Assembly (NCBI RefSeq): GCF_002970915.1
Contig: NZ_CP027190.1
Span: 1,302,001-1,366,000 of the forward strand
Reading direction: 5' to 3'
DNA length: 64,000 bases
DNA from: Lactobacillus sp. CBA3605
GTDB lineage: Bacteria; Bacillota; Bacilli; Lactobacillales; Lactobacillaceae
The stretch's first letter is position 1. Each line of letters begins with the position of its first letter. The notes under the pieces were generated by a model, which saw only the letters and a list, made by a program, of their open reading frames with translations, searched no databases and was not told where the DNA came from. Both the position numbers and the translations under genes were made by a program. Positions 11,545-20,655 of this stretch are shown here, one piece after another.

Positions 11545-12045
11545 CTACTGATCAGCGTATCGGTCCGAAGTAGCCGTCCGAATAGCTTCAAATTGTTGCT
11601 CATCATTATTTTCAATTGCCGCTAATTCATCAACTCGTCGTAAATGACGCCCCCCAATAAAGCTAGCATCTAACCAGGCCTTAACAATCATCTTGGCTAA
11701 TTCAGGACCGACAACCCGGGATCCAAAAGCTAAAACATTGGTATTATTGTGTTGTCGTGATAATTGGGCCGAATAAGGTTCGCTACAAACAACCGCCCGA
11801 ATCCCTTTAACTTTGTTGGCAGCTAAGGAGATGCCAACACCGGTACCACAAATCACAATTCCTAGGTCAAATTTTCCACTAGCAACGGCCTCACCAACCC
11901 GCTTACCATAAATCGGATAATCCGTTCTCGTCGTTGTATTCGTACCAAAATCAGTTACGTCATAACCGAGTGTTTTTAAATAAGCGCTAATCGTTGGTTT
12001 TAATTCAATTCCCACATGATCTGATCCAATTGCAATTTTTGTCAT
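11545..12045 (-). CDS. rpiB: Allose-6-phosphate isomerase / ribose-5-phosphate isomerase B
   Basis: 166-residue RpiB/LacAB-family isomerase. It has the N-terminal SDHVG motif, the catalytic Cys in ICGTGVGIS, and the phosphate/ring-opening region SRQHNNTNVLAFGSR. From memory, the stretch from the Cys loop through SRVVG is nearly the same as in E. coli RpiB (AlsB), which also acts as allose-6-P isomerase. The likely reaction here is allose-6-P to allulose-6-P. The start is at a double ATG; I take the second (12045), 7 nt after GGAG, though 12048 is possible. The gene starts 16 nt after the epimerase gene. A galactose-6-P isomerase role (LacAB) is unlikely because that needs two different subunits. 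Confidence 0.88.
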   Translation of the reverse strand: MTKIAIGSDHVGIELKPTISAYLKTLGYDVTDFGTNTTTRTDYPIYGKRVGEAVASGKFDLGIVICGTGVGISLAANKVKGIRAVVCSEPYSAQLSRQHNNTNVLAFGSRVVGPELAKMIVKAWLDASFIGGRHLRRVDELAAIENNDEQQFEAIRTATSDRYADQ

Positions 12046-12061
12046 CATTATTCTCCTTAAT

Positions 12062-12727
12062 TTAAATCGTAACGGTATTTTCTTGTCGAACTTCATGAAT
12101 AATTTGTTGATAGGTTTGAGGCTTGTTAAATAGCGCCGATGTGCCCAGAATAAAGTTTTCCACGCCTAAAGCATGTAATTGCTGAATTCGTGGCCGTGAA
12201 ATGGCCCCATCGACACTGATGGTGTACCCAAATTCAACTTGTTTGGCAGCCAAGGCCTCAATCTTCGGTAAAACGTAGTCTAAAAATGGTTGTCCAGCAA
12301 ATCCGGGATTAACCGTCATCACCATCACATTGTCGACAATTGGGAGTAGTGCTTCGATGGTTGCCACCGCAGTCCCAGGATTAATCGCAATGCCAGCTTG
12401 CTTACCCAGTGCATGGATATCATCGATTGTTCGAGCCGCTTGTGTTTCCGCTTCAGGGTGAAAATAAATCACTTGCGCACCGAGGTCACTAAATAACTTG
12501 ACGTAACGCCGGGGATGCTCAATCATCAAATGCACGTCCAATGGCTTTTGTGCCACCTGACTGATGTAGGCATAATCTTGTAACCCCATACCAAAATTAG
12601 GAACAAATTGACCATCCATAATATCCATATGAAAGTAATCAATCCCAGCCTGATTTAAAGTTGAAACTTCATGCTTTAACTCGGCGAAGTTAGCACACAT
12701 CATTGACGGACTTAGTCGTAATTTCAT
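12062..12727 (-). CDS. alsE: Probable D-allulose-6-phosphate 3-epimerase (AlsE-like)
   Basis: 221-residue TIM-barrel epimerase of the ribulose-phosphate 3-epimerase family. Metal and catalytic motifs are visible: LSPSMMCANF, the HMDIMDGQFVPN metal/acid pair, DVHLMI, FHPEA, and SVDGAI. The phosphate loop reads NPGFAGQPF and the end of the barrel ILGTSALFN. These two stretches match AlsE (GFAGQPF, GTSxLFN) better than pentose-phosphate Rpe (usually GFGGQ). The likely reaction is allulose-6-P to fructose-6-P, completing allose catabolism. It follows the GH1 gene after a 62-nt gap that contains a second copy of the LacI-type operator. A housekeeping Rpe role is the alternative, but its place in an inducible glycoside operon argues against it. 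Confidence 0.83.
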   Translation of the reverse strand: MKLRLSPSMMCANFAELKHEVSTLNQAGIDYFHMDIMDGQFVPNFGMGLQDYAYISQVAQKPLDVHLMIEHPRRYVKLFSDLGAQVIYFHPEAETQAARTIDDIHALGKQAGIAINPGTAVATIEALLPIVDNVMVMTVNPGFAGQPFLDYVLPKIEALAAKQVEFGYTISVDGAISRPRIQQLHALGVENFILGTSALFNKPQTYQQIIHEVRQENTVTI

Positions 12728-12750
12728 TAATTAATCCTCATTTCTTTTAA

Positions 12751-12775
12751 ATTACTCATGAGTAATCGTTTACTC
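12751..12775. promoter_or_regulatory. Composite LacI-type operator inside the alloside operon
   Basis: Two overlapping palindromes lie in the GH1-alsE gap: ATTACTCATGAGTAAT (12751-12766, perfect) and GAGTAATCGTTTACTC (12760-12775). The second is an exact copy of the site upstream of the GH1 gene. Together they present three GAGTAA-type half sites. It is probably bound by the LacI regulator at 14327. Confidence 0.65.
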
Positions 12776-12789
12776 AACCAGCAAAAAAA

Positions 12790-14190
12790 TTAATCCAATG
12801 TTAATTTTAAATTAGCCCCATTGGTGGCAATAACCCGTTGATACCAATAAAAGCTTTGCTTCTTAATCCGTTTTAACTGCTGGGTTTTATCAACATACAC
12901 GAAACCGTAACGCTTTTCAAAACCTTCACGGGTTGAGTACAAATCCGTTGCCGACCAGGTTAGATAACCGACCATTTCGACCCCATCTTCAACTGCCTCA
13001 CGCATTTTCTCAATATGATCGGCTAAATACTTGATTCGGTAGTTATCAACCACAGTGCCATCGGCTTCCAACGTATCACGAGCACCTAAGCCATTTTCCA
13101 AAATCAAGATTGGCAATTGGTAACGACTATAAAAATCTTCTAAATAATGTTTAAACCCATAAGGATCAATGGTCCAGCCCCATTCACTAGTTGCGACGTA
13201 CGGATTAGGCGCTTTAATCCCATTCATTTCATGACTGAGATCCGTTTGTTGTGCTGAAATCGCTGACGACATGTAATAAGTTAATGACATAAAGTCTGGT
13301 TCAGCCTTAGCAATTATCGCTAAATCCCCTGGTTCAATGACCTGATCAAAATCAGCACCTGGAAAAGCTTTCAGATAAAATGGGGCATATTTACCACGAA
13401 AATAAACATCCGCTGGCCCGTAACCAACACGCTTTAATAAGCCATCCGTTGCTTCGACATCCTTTGGATCTGCGGTCATTGGATAAGCACAAATATTACC
13501 AATATTACCACCCACCTGCGCTTGCGGATCAACTTCATGCACGAGTACCGTTGCTTGGGCATAGCTTAAATTAAAGTAATGTTGCATCTTAAAAATTTCA
13601 GTCTTATTTTTTCCATGGTAACCAGTCATATATTGCGAATCCATGGGTAAAAAATTTTGCTCATTAAAGGGAACCCAATACTTCACGCGCCCTTTAAAAT
13701 AAGTCACGACCGTCTTAACATAATGCAAATAGTCTGTGATAATTTGACGATCCATCCAGCCGTTATAGGCTTGCAACAAATGCAGCGGTAAATCATAAGC
13801 ATAAAGCGTCACGACTGGTTCAATATGGTATTTTTCCAGCTCGGCTAACATCGCATCATAGTAGTCTAAACCAGCTTGATTAGGTGTAGCCTCATCACCA
13901 TTCGGGAAAATCCGCGTCCAGGCCATCGTAAACCGATAAATCTGAAATCCCATTTCACCATATAAAGCAATATCTTCTTTAAACCGATGATAATGATCCG
14001 AAGCCGTTTTAAAATCGGCAAAGTCAGCACTCGATGCCGCCGTATTAGTTTGAGAACTAGCCGTTTGACGGACATCCGCTATCGAAACGCCTTTATTCCC
14101 GGCGTTGGAACCGCCTTCAAATTGTTGCGCATTCGTTGAGGATCCCCACTTAAAAGTCTTTGGAAACCCAACAGGTAGTAATTCTGTCAT
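12790..14190 (-). CDS. GH1 6-phospho-beta-glycosidase, proposed 6-phospho-beta-allosidase
   Basis: 466-residue retaining GH1 enzyme. The acid/base is Glu177 (PFNEQN) and the nucleophile Glu365 (ILENGLGA). The C-terminal phosphate-binding signature (STREGFEKRYGFVYVD, with Ser, Lys and Tyr) marks it as a 6-phospho-glycosidase. The subsite -1 Gln near the N-terminus is kept (NAQQFEGG), but the almost invariant His that contacts O3 of the sugar is Ala131 (TLYAYDLP, codon GCT at 13798-13800). The two other GH1 enzymes in this window have His there (SHYE). Allose is the C3 epimer of glucose and the operon encodes allose-6-P catabolism, so a 6-phospho-beta-allosidase is proposed. The first gene of its operon, with GGAGG 8 nt before the ATG. 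Confidence 0.85.
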   Translation of the reverse strand: MTELLPVGFPKTFKWGSSTNAQQFEGGSNAGNKGVSIADVRQTASSQTNTAASSADFADFKTASDHYHRFKEDIALYGEMGFQIYRFTMAWTRIFPNGDEATPNQAGLDYYDAMLAELEKYHIEPVVTLYAYDLPLHLLQAYNGWMDRQIITDYLHYVKTVVTYFKGRVKYWVPFNEQNFLPMDSQYMTGYHGKNKTEIFKMQHYFNLSYAQATVLVHEVDPQAQVGGNIGNICAYPMTADPKDVEATDGLLKRVGYGPADVYFRGKYAPFYLKAFPGADFDQVIEPGDLAIIAKAEPDFMSLTYYMSSAISAQQTDLSHEMNGIKAPNPYVATSEWGWTIDPYGFKHYLEDFYSRYQLPILILENGLGARDTLEADGTVVDNYRIKYLADHIEKMREAVEDGVEMVGYLTWSATDLYSTREGFEKRYGFVYVDKTQQLKRIKKQSFYWYQRVIATNGANLKLTLD

Positions 14191-14225
14191 TGTAAAACCT
14201 CCGTTTAAACTATATAATAGCCTTT

Positions 14226-14241
14226 GAGTAATCGTTTACTC
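14226..14241. promoter_or_regulatory. LacI-type operator upstream of GH1 gene
   Basis: GAGTAATCGTTTACTC, an interrupted palindrome with central CG, lies 36 bases upstream of the GH1 start. It abuts a minus-strand -10-like TATTAT. It is identical over 16 bases to 12760-12775. Confidence 0.7.
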
Positions 14242-14256
14242 TTTACGGTTACTATC

Positions 14257-14304
14257 GTAATACCTTAAAATGTAATTGTCAACGCTTACTTAACTAGTTT
14301 TATT
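14257..14304. promoter_or_regulatory. Overlapping divergent promoters and cre-like site
   Basis: On the minus strand, TTGACA (14277-14282) is followed after 17 nt by TACGAT, facing the GH1 operon. On the plus strand, TTGTCA (14276-14281) and TTTATT (14299-14304), 17 nt apart, face the lacI gene. A cre-like AGTAAGCGTTGACA (minus strand, 14277-14290) has one mismatch to TGWAANCGNTNWCA and overlaps both -35 boxes, so CcpA could block both promoters. Confidence 0.55.
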
Positions 14305-14326
14305 TAAAAACATCGAGGTGACTCAA

Positions 14327-15316
14327 ATGCAGCACTATTCAATTAAAGATATTGCCCGGCTCAGCGGGGTTTCCGTGGCGACCGTTTCACGCGTCATTAA
14401 TAATAACGGTCGTTTTTCTGAAGAAACTCGTAAAAAGGTATCAACTGTTATTCAAAAAACTGGCTATGAAACCAACTATAGCGCTAAAAATTTACGCATG
14501 AATCGTTCTGATACCATTGGCATCTTGATTCCTGACATCAGTAACTTTTTCTTTGCTGAAATCACTAAATTGTTAGAAGAAAAATTGTTTGCCCATGGCT
14601 ACTCTGTTATTATCTGCAATACGGCACATGATGATCAACGTGAACAAAGCTATCTTCGAACCTTAGAGAGTAAAGGAATTGACGGCCTGATTGTCATCTC
14701 TGGTAGTGCCACCTTTGAATTTACGCAAGGAAACAGTCAAAAAAAGATTCCTTATGTCTGCGTTGATCGTAAACCGGCCGATAAGTCCAAGACTATTTTT
14801 ATTTCTTCAGATCATCAGCAAGGTGCTTATGACGCTACCAAAGCACTTTATCACGCTGGTTGCCAAAATCCAGTAATTGCAATTGGTACCTTTGACACCC
14901 CTTCAATGCAGGGCCGACTTGCTGGCTTTAACGCCGCCTTAACCAATCGTACCGCCCAATGGGGCCACATCTTTAAATTATCAACACCAGCGGCTGGTAC
15001 TGATGACCTAACCGCCTACTTACAACGACATCCCCAAACGGATGGCATCTTTGCGGTTAATGATTCCGTCGCTTTAAAATTACATCAGATTCTACGGAAA
15101 TTGGCTATTTCAGTCCCAGCAAAGATGAAACTGATTGGTTTTGATGACTCACCAACCGACGAATACGTGACGCCTACCCTTTCATCAGTCGCTCAAAATA
15201 ATACTGAGTTAGCTGAGCAGACCGTCGCACAATTGCTTGGGCTCATTGACAAGACGACACAACCAGGACACGAAGTAATTATTCCAGCCAAGCTACGATT
15301 ACGGGAAACCAGTTGA
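14327..15316 (+). CDS. LacI-family regulator of the alloside operon
   Basis: 329-residue LacI/GalR-type repressor. The N-terminal helix-turn-helix reads IKDIARLSGVSVATVSRVIN, followed by the hinge helix and a periplasmic-binding-protein-like effector domain (IGILIPDISNFFFAEI, DGIFAVND, IGFDD). The ATG at 14327 is preferred, 7 nt after GAGG. A GTG three codons upstream would overlap the ribosome site. It is divergent from the GH1-alsE-rpiB-PTS operon, and the 16-bp palindrome found twice in that operon is the natural operator candidate. The effector is probably a phosphorylated allose derivative, which is inference. The gene ends before two consecutive terminators. Confidence 0.9.
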   Translation: MQHYSIKDIARLSGVSVATVSRVINNNGRFSEETRKKVSTVIQKTGYETNYSAKNLRMNRSDTIGILIPDISNFFFAEITKLLEEKLFAHGYSVIICNTAHDDQREQSYLRTLESKGIDGLIVISGSATFEFTQGNSQKKIPYVCVDRKPADKSKTIFISSDHQQGAYDATKALYHAGCQNPVIAIGTFDTPSMQGRLAGFNAALTNRTAQWGHIFKLSTPAAGTDDLTAYLQRHPQTDGIFAVNDSVALKLHQILRKLAISVPAKMKLIGFDDSPTDEYVTPTLSSVAQNNTELAEQTVAQLLGLIDKTTQPGHEVIIPAKLRLRETS

Positions 15317-15366
15317 TTCTTGCCTTGCTTCAATAGCGCCACTGCTGACACTTGAAAGGCACTAGT

Positions 15367-15402
15367 AAATAGACATTAAGCCTGACGCTTATGTCTATTT
15401 TT
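15367..15402 (+). terminator. Terminator of the lacI-type gene
   Basis: The stem AAATAGACATTAAG (15367-15380) pairs with CTTATGTCTATTT (15388-15400) with one bulge, followed by T residues. Confidence 0.8.
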
Positions 15403-15422
15403 AGGTTGCATTTTATTAAAAA

Positions 15423-15468
15423 TCTGCTGGTGGTAATCTGAGTTTTCACTTTGATTACCACCAACAGA
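15423..15468. terminator. Second hairpin in the lacI-galR convergent gap
   Basis: A 16-bp stem, TCTGCTGGTGGTAATC (15423-15438) with 15453-15468 (one mismatch), lies between the convergent lacI-type gene and galR. It probably ends transcription from both sides. The rest of the 260-base gap shows nothing else. Confidence 0.65.
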
Positions 15469-15577
15469 AATTATTGCACGCAAAAATCGCTATTTCATAC
15501 TTGTTTATAATGATTTTAAAAAAAGGCGACCTAACAGAAAGTTGGCGTGGCTATCATGACTATCGCCTGACACTAAC

Positions 15578-16666
<1,089 letters not shown>

Positions 16667-16672
16667 TTACAT

Positions 16673-18142
16673 TTAATTACTGGCTCTAACTGCCGTGACA
16701 AACCGATCAAAGGCCGCTTTTCCGGCATCATCCCATTTAAAGACCCCCGCGTTAGCAAGGACTTCTGCAAAGACTTGACCCACTTCACGATCCAAAATTG
16801 TCGTCACATTAGCGGCCGTAAACGTATACTTGGCTTTCAATGCATCGGCCCAAGGCTGATGCATTGGTACCATTTGATTATGACGGTCTAAGAGGTATTT
16901 TGCAACTTCTTGAAGTTCGGTTTTTAGCCGAGCAGGTAAAATGGCACGACCCATGACTTCGATTAAACCAATATTTTCTTTTTTAATATGTTGCACGGTT
17001 TGATGTGGATGGAAAATCCCGTCTGGATAAGCCGCTGATGTTTGGTTATCCCGTAGTACCAGGTCTAAAATATATTGATCGCCCACTTTACGTGCAATCG
17101 GCGTCGTTGTGTGGTGGCGCGTTGTCCCTGTATAAGCCCGCACATCAACCGTTTCATCCGAATAATTTTTCCAGACTTCATGAATCTTAGTCGCCGCATC
17201 TAGTAATGCGGTCTGATCTGAACTGGTCAAACGAATGGTCGACATCGGCCACTTCACGATTCCAGCCTCAACGTTAGCAAGCCCCAAATCAATCGGCCGA
17301 TCAATGGGGGCCTTCATCATTGGAAAGTCGTGGCGGCCACCTTGATAATGCTCATGTGACAACATCGACCCGCCCACAATTGGCAAATCAGCATTACTAC
17401 CGACAAAGTAGTGTGGGAATTGGGTCACAATCGCTAACAAGTTACTGAATGTTTGTCGATTAATCACCATTGGTCGATGCACCCGATCTAAGAAGATTGA
17501 ATGTTCATTAAAGTAGGCATAGGGCGAATACTGAAAGCCCCAAGTGTCACCTGCTAAAGTGAAACGAATCACCCGATGATTACTGCGAGCTGGGTAACCT
17601 AAACGGCCCAAGTAGCCTTCATTTTCTAGACATAGTTGGCACAACGGATAACCATTTTCCGGTTGATTACGTGCAGCTGCAATGGCTTTAGGATCTTTTT
17701 CTGGTTTTGACAAATTAATCGTAATTTCAAGTTCACCAAAATCAGTCTGCGCTGGAAAAACAACATTTTTCGCAATGGCACTCGTTTTAATGTAGTCATT
17801 TGCTTGACTTAACTGATAAAAATAATCAGTTGCCGCTTTAGGACTCGTTTGATACTTATCCCAAAAATTTTGATTAACCACGGATGGCAATGGCGTGACT
17901 AAATCCATCAATTGATCCGCTAAAATATCACGTGCCGATTGATCAGCCGCAATCAACTTATTTTGGACTGCAGTTTGAACAAGGGCAGCAGTAAGACTCG
18001 TCAGCTGATCATCAGTCGCAGTCAAGACGGGGCCTTCACCGACTAAGGCGAGGACTCGATTGGTGACATAAATCCGGTCTAAGGCTGTGTATTGTGATGG
18101 CGACGCAATGACTGCCGTCACAAATTGATCAATGGTTGTCAT
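16673..18142 (-). CDS. galT: UTP/UDP-glucose--hexose-1-phosphate uridylyltransferase (class II GalT)
   Basis: 489-residue galactose-1-P uridylyltransferase of the Firmicute class II type, which is longer than and unrelated in layout to the E. coli HxHxQ enzyme. It interconverts galactose-1-P + UDP-glucose and glucose-1-P + UDP-galactose in the cytosolic Leloir pathway. Family stretches seen are LCLENEGYLGR, PYAYFNEHSIFL and the SHEHYQGGRH histidine motif. The start codon overlaps the galE stop by one base (TAATG), with a GGGAGGG ribosome site inside galE, so translation is coupled. Confidence 0.94.
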   Translation of the reverse strand: MTTIDQFVTAVIASPSQYTALDRIYVTNRVLALVGEGPVLTATDDQLTSLTAALVQTAVQNKLIAADQSARDILADQLMDLVTPLPSVVNQNFWDKYQTSPKAATDYFYQLSQANDYIKTSAIAKNVVFPAQTDFGELEITINLSKPEKDPKAIAAARNQPENGYPLCQLCLENEGYLGRLGYPARSNHRVIRFTLAGDTWGFQYSPYAYFNEHSIFLDRVHRPMVINRQTFSNLLAIVTQFPHYFVGSNADLPIVGGSMLSHEHYQGGRHDFPMMKAPIDRPIDLGLANVEAGIVKWPMSTIRLTSSDQTALLDAATKIHEVWKNYSDETVDVRAYTGTTRHHTTTPIARKVGDQYILDLVLRDNQTSAAYPDGIFHPHQTVQHIKKENIGLIEVMGRAILPARLKTELQEVAKYLLDRHNQMVPMHQPWADALKAKYTFTAANVTTILDREVGQVFAEVLANAGVFKWDDAGKAAFDRFVTAVRASN

Positions 18143-19146
18143 TAGGCTTGCCCTCCCCGATCGTCATAGCCAGCGGGATGGCGCTGTTTCCAGTTCCAGG
18201 CAGTTCGAATGATTTCTTTGACATCATCATACTGTGGTTGCCAGCCCAAAGTAGCGCGGGCTTTATCACTCGCAGCAATTAAGGTACTTGGATCGCCGGC
18301 TCGACGTGGCGCCATCACGGCTGGAATCGGTTGTCCAGTCACTTCACGAGCTGCATCTAACATTTCTTGATTAGAAAAACCCGTTGAAGAACCTAAGTTA
18401 AAGGCTGCACTGGCATGACCTTGTTGTAAATAAGTTAATGCCAGAATATGTGCATCCGCTAAATCAACCACGTGGACATAGTCACGCACGTTGGTGCCAT
18501 CTGGAGTTGGATAATCATCACCAAAAATCTGCAATTGATCCCGTTCACCCGCAGCAACCTGCAAAATAATCGGCACGAGATGCGTTTCTGGGTGATGATC
18601 TTCACCGATACTGCCGTCTGGTTTCGCACCAGCCACGTTGAAATAGCGCAATGCGACAAACTTAATCCCATAAGCAACATCTGACCAATGCATGATTTTT
18701 TCCATAGCTAACTTGCTTTCCCCATAAGGATTCGTCGGCACTTGGGAGTCAGTTTCTTTGATGGGAACTTGCTTGGGTTCGCCATAAGTTGCGGCAGTTG
18801 ATGAAAAGACAATTCGTTTCACATCATGTTTTGCCATAACTTCTAGTAATTTCACCATACCGGCCGTATTATTATCAAAATATTTCAACGGATCTTGCAT
18901 TGATTCTGGTACGACAGAAAAGGCTGCAAAGTGCATAACCCCTTCAATATCTTCCTGATCAAAAACCGAATTCATAAACGTGGTATCACGGACATCACCT
19001 TCATAAAAACGGGCTTGCGGATTGATAGCGGCCTGATGTCCTGTCACTAAATTATCCACCACCGCAACATCATAACCTTGTGCAACTAACCGATCGACTG
19101 CATGTGACCCAATATAACCGGCTCCACCTAAAACTAACACTGCCAT
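18142..19146 (-). CDS. galE: UDP-glucose 4-epimerase
   Basis: 334-residue extended short-chain dehydrogenase. The NAD-binding GGAGYIGSH is at the N-terminus, the catalytic Ser lies in [11 protein letters not shown], and the YxxxK pair is in [10 protein letters not shown]. It regenerates UDP-glucose from UDP-galactose for the Leloir pathway and can supply UDP-galactose for cell-surface glycans. It is the second gene of galKETR, 43 nt after galK, and overlaps galT by one base. Confidence 0.95.
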   Translation of the reverse strand: MAVLVLGGAGYIGSHAVDRLVAQGYDVAVVDNLVTGHQAAINPQARFYEGDVRDTTFMNSVFDQEDIEGVMHFAAFSVVPESMQDPLKYFDNNTAGMVKLLEVMAKHDVKRIVFSSTAATYGEPKQVPIKETDSQVPTNPYGESKLAMEKIMHWSDVAYGIKFVALRYFNVAGAKPDGSIGEDHHPETHLVPIILQVAAGERDQLQIFGDDYPTPDGTNVRDYVHVVDLADAHILALTYLQQGHASAAFNLGSSTGFSNQEMLDAAREVTGQPIPAVMAPRRAGDPSTLIAASDKARATLGWQPQYDDVKEIIRTAWNWKQRHPAGYDDRGGQA

Positions 19147-19189
19147 GTGATTTCCTCCTATTCAATTCAGCTACTTATGCCCAAGCTTA

Positions 19190-20356
19190 TTAAGCTAATT
19201 CTAAAGGTCCATCCGCAATTTCAGCAATATAGAAATCAGCATCATAACCCACTGTATCCCGATAAATTTTACCCACGTTTGCCTTAAAGGCTTCGACTTG
19301 ATCCTTTTCAACGATTGCAATTGCACAGCCGCCAAAACCAGCCCCAGTCATCCGAGCGCCTAAAACGCCAGGTTGCTGCCAAGCAGTTTCTGCCAAGGTA
19401 TCCAATTCTTCACCCGTAACTTCATAATCAAAATGCAGTGACACGTGTGAAGCTGTCACTAAGCTGCCGAAAGTTTTTAAGTCAGCGTTAGCCAAGGCTT
19501 CTGTTGCGCGAATCGTTCGCTGATTTTCAAAAACAGCATGCCGGGCGCGCTTAATTAATGTCGCATCATTAATCAAATAAGCCGCTTCATCAAAGCTAGC
19601 TTCATCTAAATCACCTAATGATTTAATAGCTAACTTAGTTTGAAGACGTGCCAAGGCTTCTTCACATTCTGCCCGGCGTTCATTGTATTTCGAATCTTGA
19701 AGTTCACGACGTTTATTCGTATTCATAATCACAATAACATGATTGCCCAATTTAACGGGTGCATATGAGTAATCCATTGTATTAGTATCTAATAGAATAG
19801 CTTGGTCTTTTTTACCCATACCAACTGCAAATTGATCCATAATTCCAGAATTAACGCCAATGTAATTGTTTTCAACTTTTTGACCTAATTTAACGAGGTC
19901 TAATTGGCTAACCGTTAAGTTAAAGCCAGTTTTTAAGACGATGCCCATCAGCAATTCGATGGAAGCTGATGATGATAATCCAGCCCCATCTGGTAAATTC
20001 CCATGCACATATAAATCAAAGCCGTGGTCAAATGTAACCCCAGTCTTCGCTAATTCATCCATCATACCTTTAGGATAATTTGTCCAACCAGCGGCCTTGT
20101 CATAATTTAAGTCATGGACATCGAAGGTGACGATGCCCTGATTCGGAATATTAGCAGAATACATCCGCACCGTGTTGTCAGTTCGAGCAGCATAGACCCC
20201 GTATGTCCCAATACTAATTGCACACGGGAAGACATGCCCACCATTGTAATCCGTATGTTCGCCGATTAAGTTAATTCGACCAGGTGAGAAAAAGACCCGT
20301 TCTGGTTCACTGTCAAAAGTCGTTTTAAATTCTTGTCGTAAGTCGCTGGTTTTCAT
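19190..20356 (-). CDS. galK: Galactokinase
   Basis: 388-residue GHMP-family kinase phosphorylating galactose at C1. The galactokinase signature GRINLIGEHTDYNGG lies near the N-terminus, the ATP loop GAGLSSSAS in the middle and the third motif GAGFGGCAI near the C-terminus. The ATG has a GGAGG 7 nt upstream. It is the first gene of the gal operon and divergent from lacLM. The shared gap contains several candidate operators. Its substrate is galactose freed in the cell by LacLM. Confidence 0.96.
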   Translation of the reverse strand: MKTSDLRQEFKTTFDSEPERVFFSPGRINLIGEHTDYNGGHVFPCAISIGTYGVYAARTDNTVRMYSANIPNQGIVTFDVHDLNYDKAAGWTNYPKGMMDELAKTGVTFDHGFDLYVHGNLPDGAGLSSSASIELLMGIVLKTGFNLTVSQLDLVKLGQKVENNYIGVNSGIMDQFAVGMGKKDQAILLDTNTMDYSYAPVKLGNHVIVIMNTNKRRELQDSKYNERRAECEEALARLQTKLAIKSLGDLDEASFDEAAYLINDATLIKRARHAVFENQRTIRATEALANADLKTFGSLVTASHVSLHFDYEVTGEELDTLAETAWQQPGVLGARMTGAGFGGCAIAIVEKDQVEAFKANVGKIYRDTVGYDADFYIAEIADGPLELA

Positions 20357-20375
20357 AATTGTAGCCTCCGGTATG

Positions 20376-20395
20376 TTTTAGTAAAACTTTATTAA
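20376..20395. promoter_or_regulatory. Candidate GalR operator upstream of galK
   Basis: TTTTAGTAAAACTTTATTAA, about 20 bases from the galK start. Close relatives occur upstream of lacS (23621-23642, opposite strand) and galM (26978-27000), and a shorter palindrome precedes lacL (20551). Confidence 0.5.
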
Positions 20396-20456
20396 TCTGA
20401 ATATAAAACAATTACCGATGTTTGTCAAATGCTAATTATCCCCGTCTTAACAAAAA

Positions 20457-20472
20457 TGGTAACGCTTTATCA
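20457..20472. promoter_or_regulatory. LacI-type/cre-like palindrome in galK-lacL gap
   Basis: TGGTAACGCTTTATCA, an imperfect palindrome with central CG, roughly 100 bases upstream of galK. It matches the cre consensus poorly in spacing, so a CcpA or GalR role is uncertain. Confidence 0.35.
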
Positions 20473-20550
20473 AATAGCTATTTTTTAATTCACTCGCCTA
20501 GTTAATAACCAAATCCAGGCTTATTTTCATCTAATTGGTAAAATTATTTC

Positions 20551-20621
20551 AGTTAATTTTAACTAAATATTCTATACAAATGCCTAGTTTTGCTTTATAT
20601 TGTTTGTGTAAGCGTTTTACA
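20551..20621 (+). promoter_or_regulatory. lacLM promoter with operator palindromes
   Basis: AGTTAATTTTAACTAA (20551-20566) resembles the GalR candidate half sites. TATACA (20573-20578) and TATATT (20596-20601), 17 nt apart, form a plausible promoter. TGTAAGCGTTTTACA (20607-20621) is a cre/LacI-type palindrome with one extra base relative to canonical cre, placed at the transcription start. Confidence 0.5.
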
Positions 20622-20655
20622 AAATGCCGTTATTTTTGAAAGGAGCACCATTTAT

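Noticed and set aside
12046..12096. N-terminal extension of the rpiB-type protein
   Set aside because: It would overlap the end of alsE and bypass the AAGGAG site directly before the ATG pair at 12048/12045.
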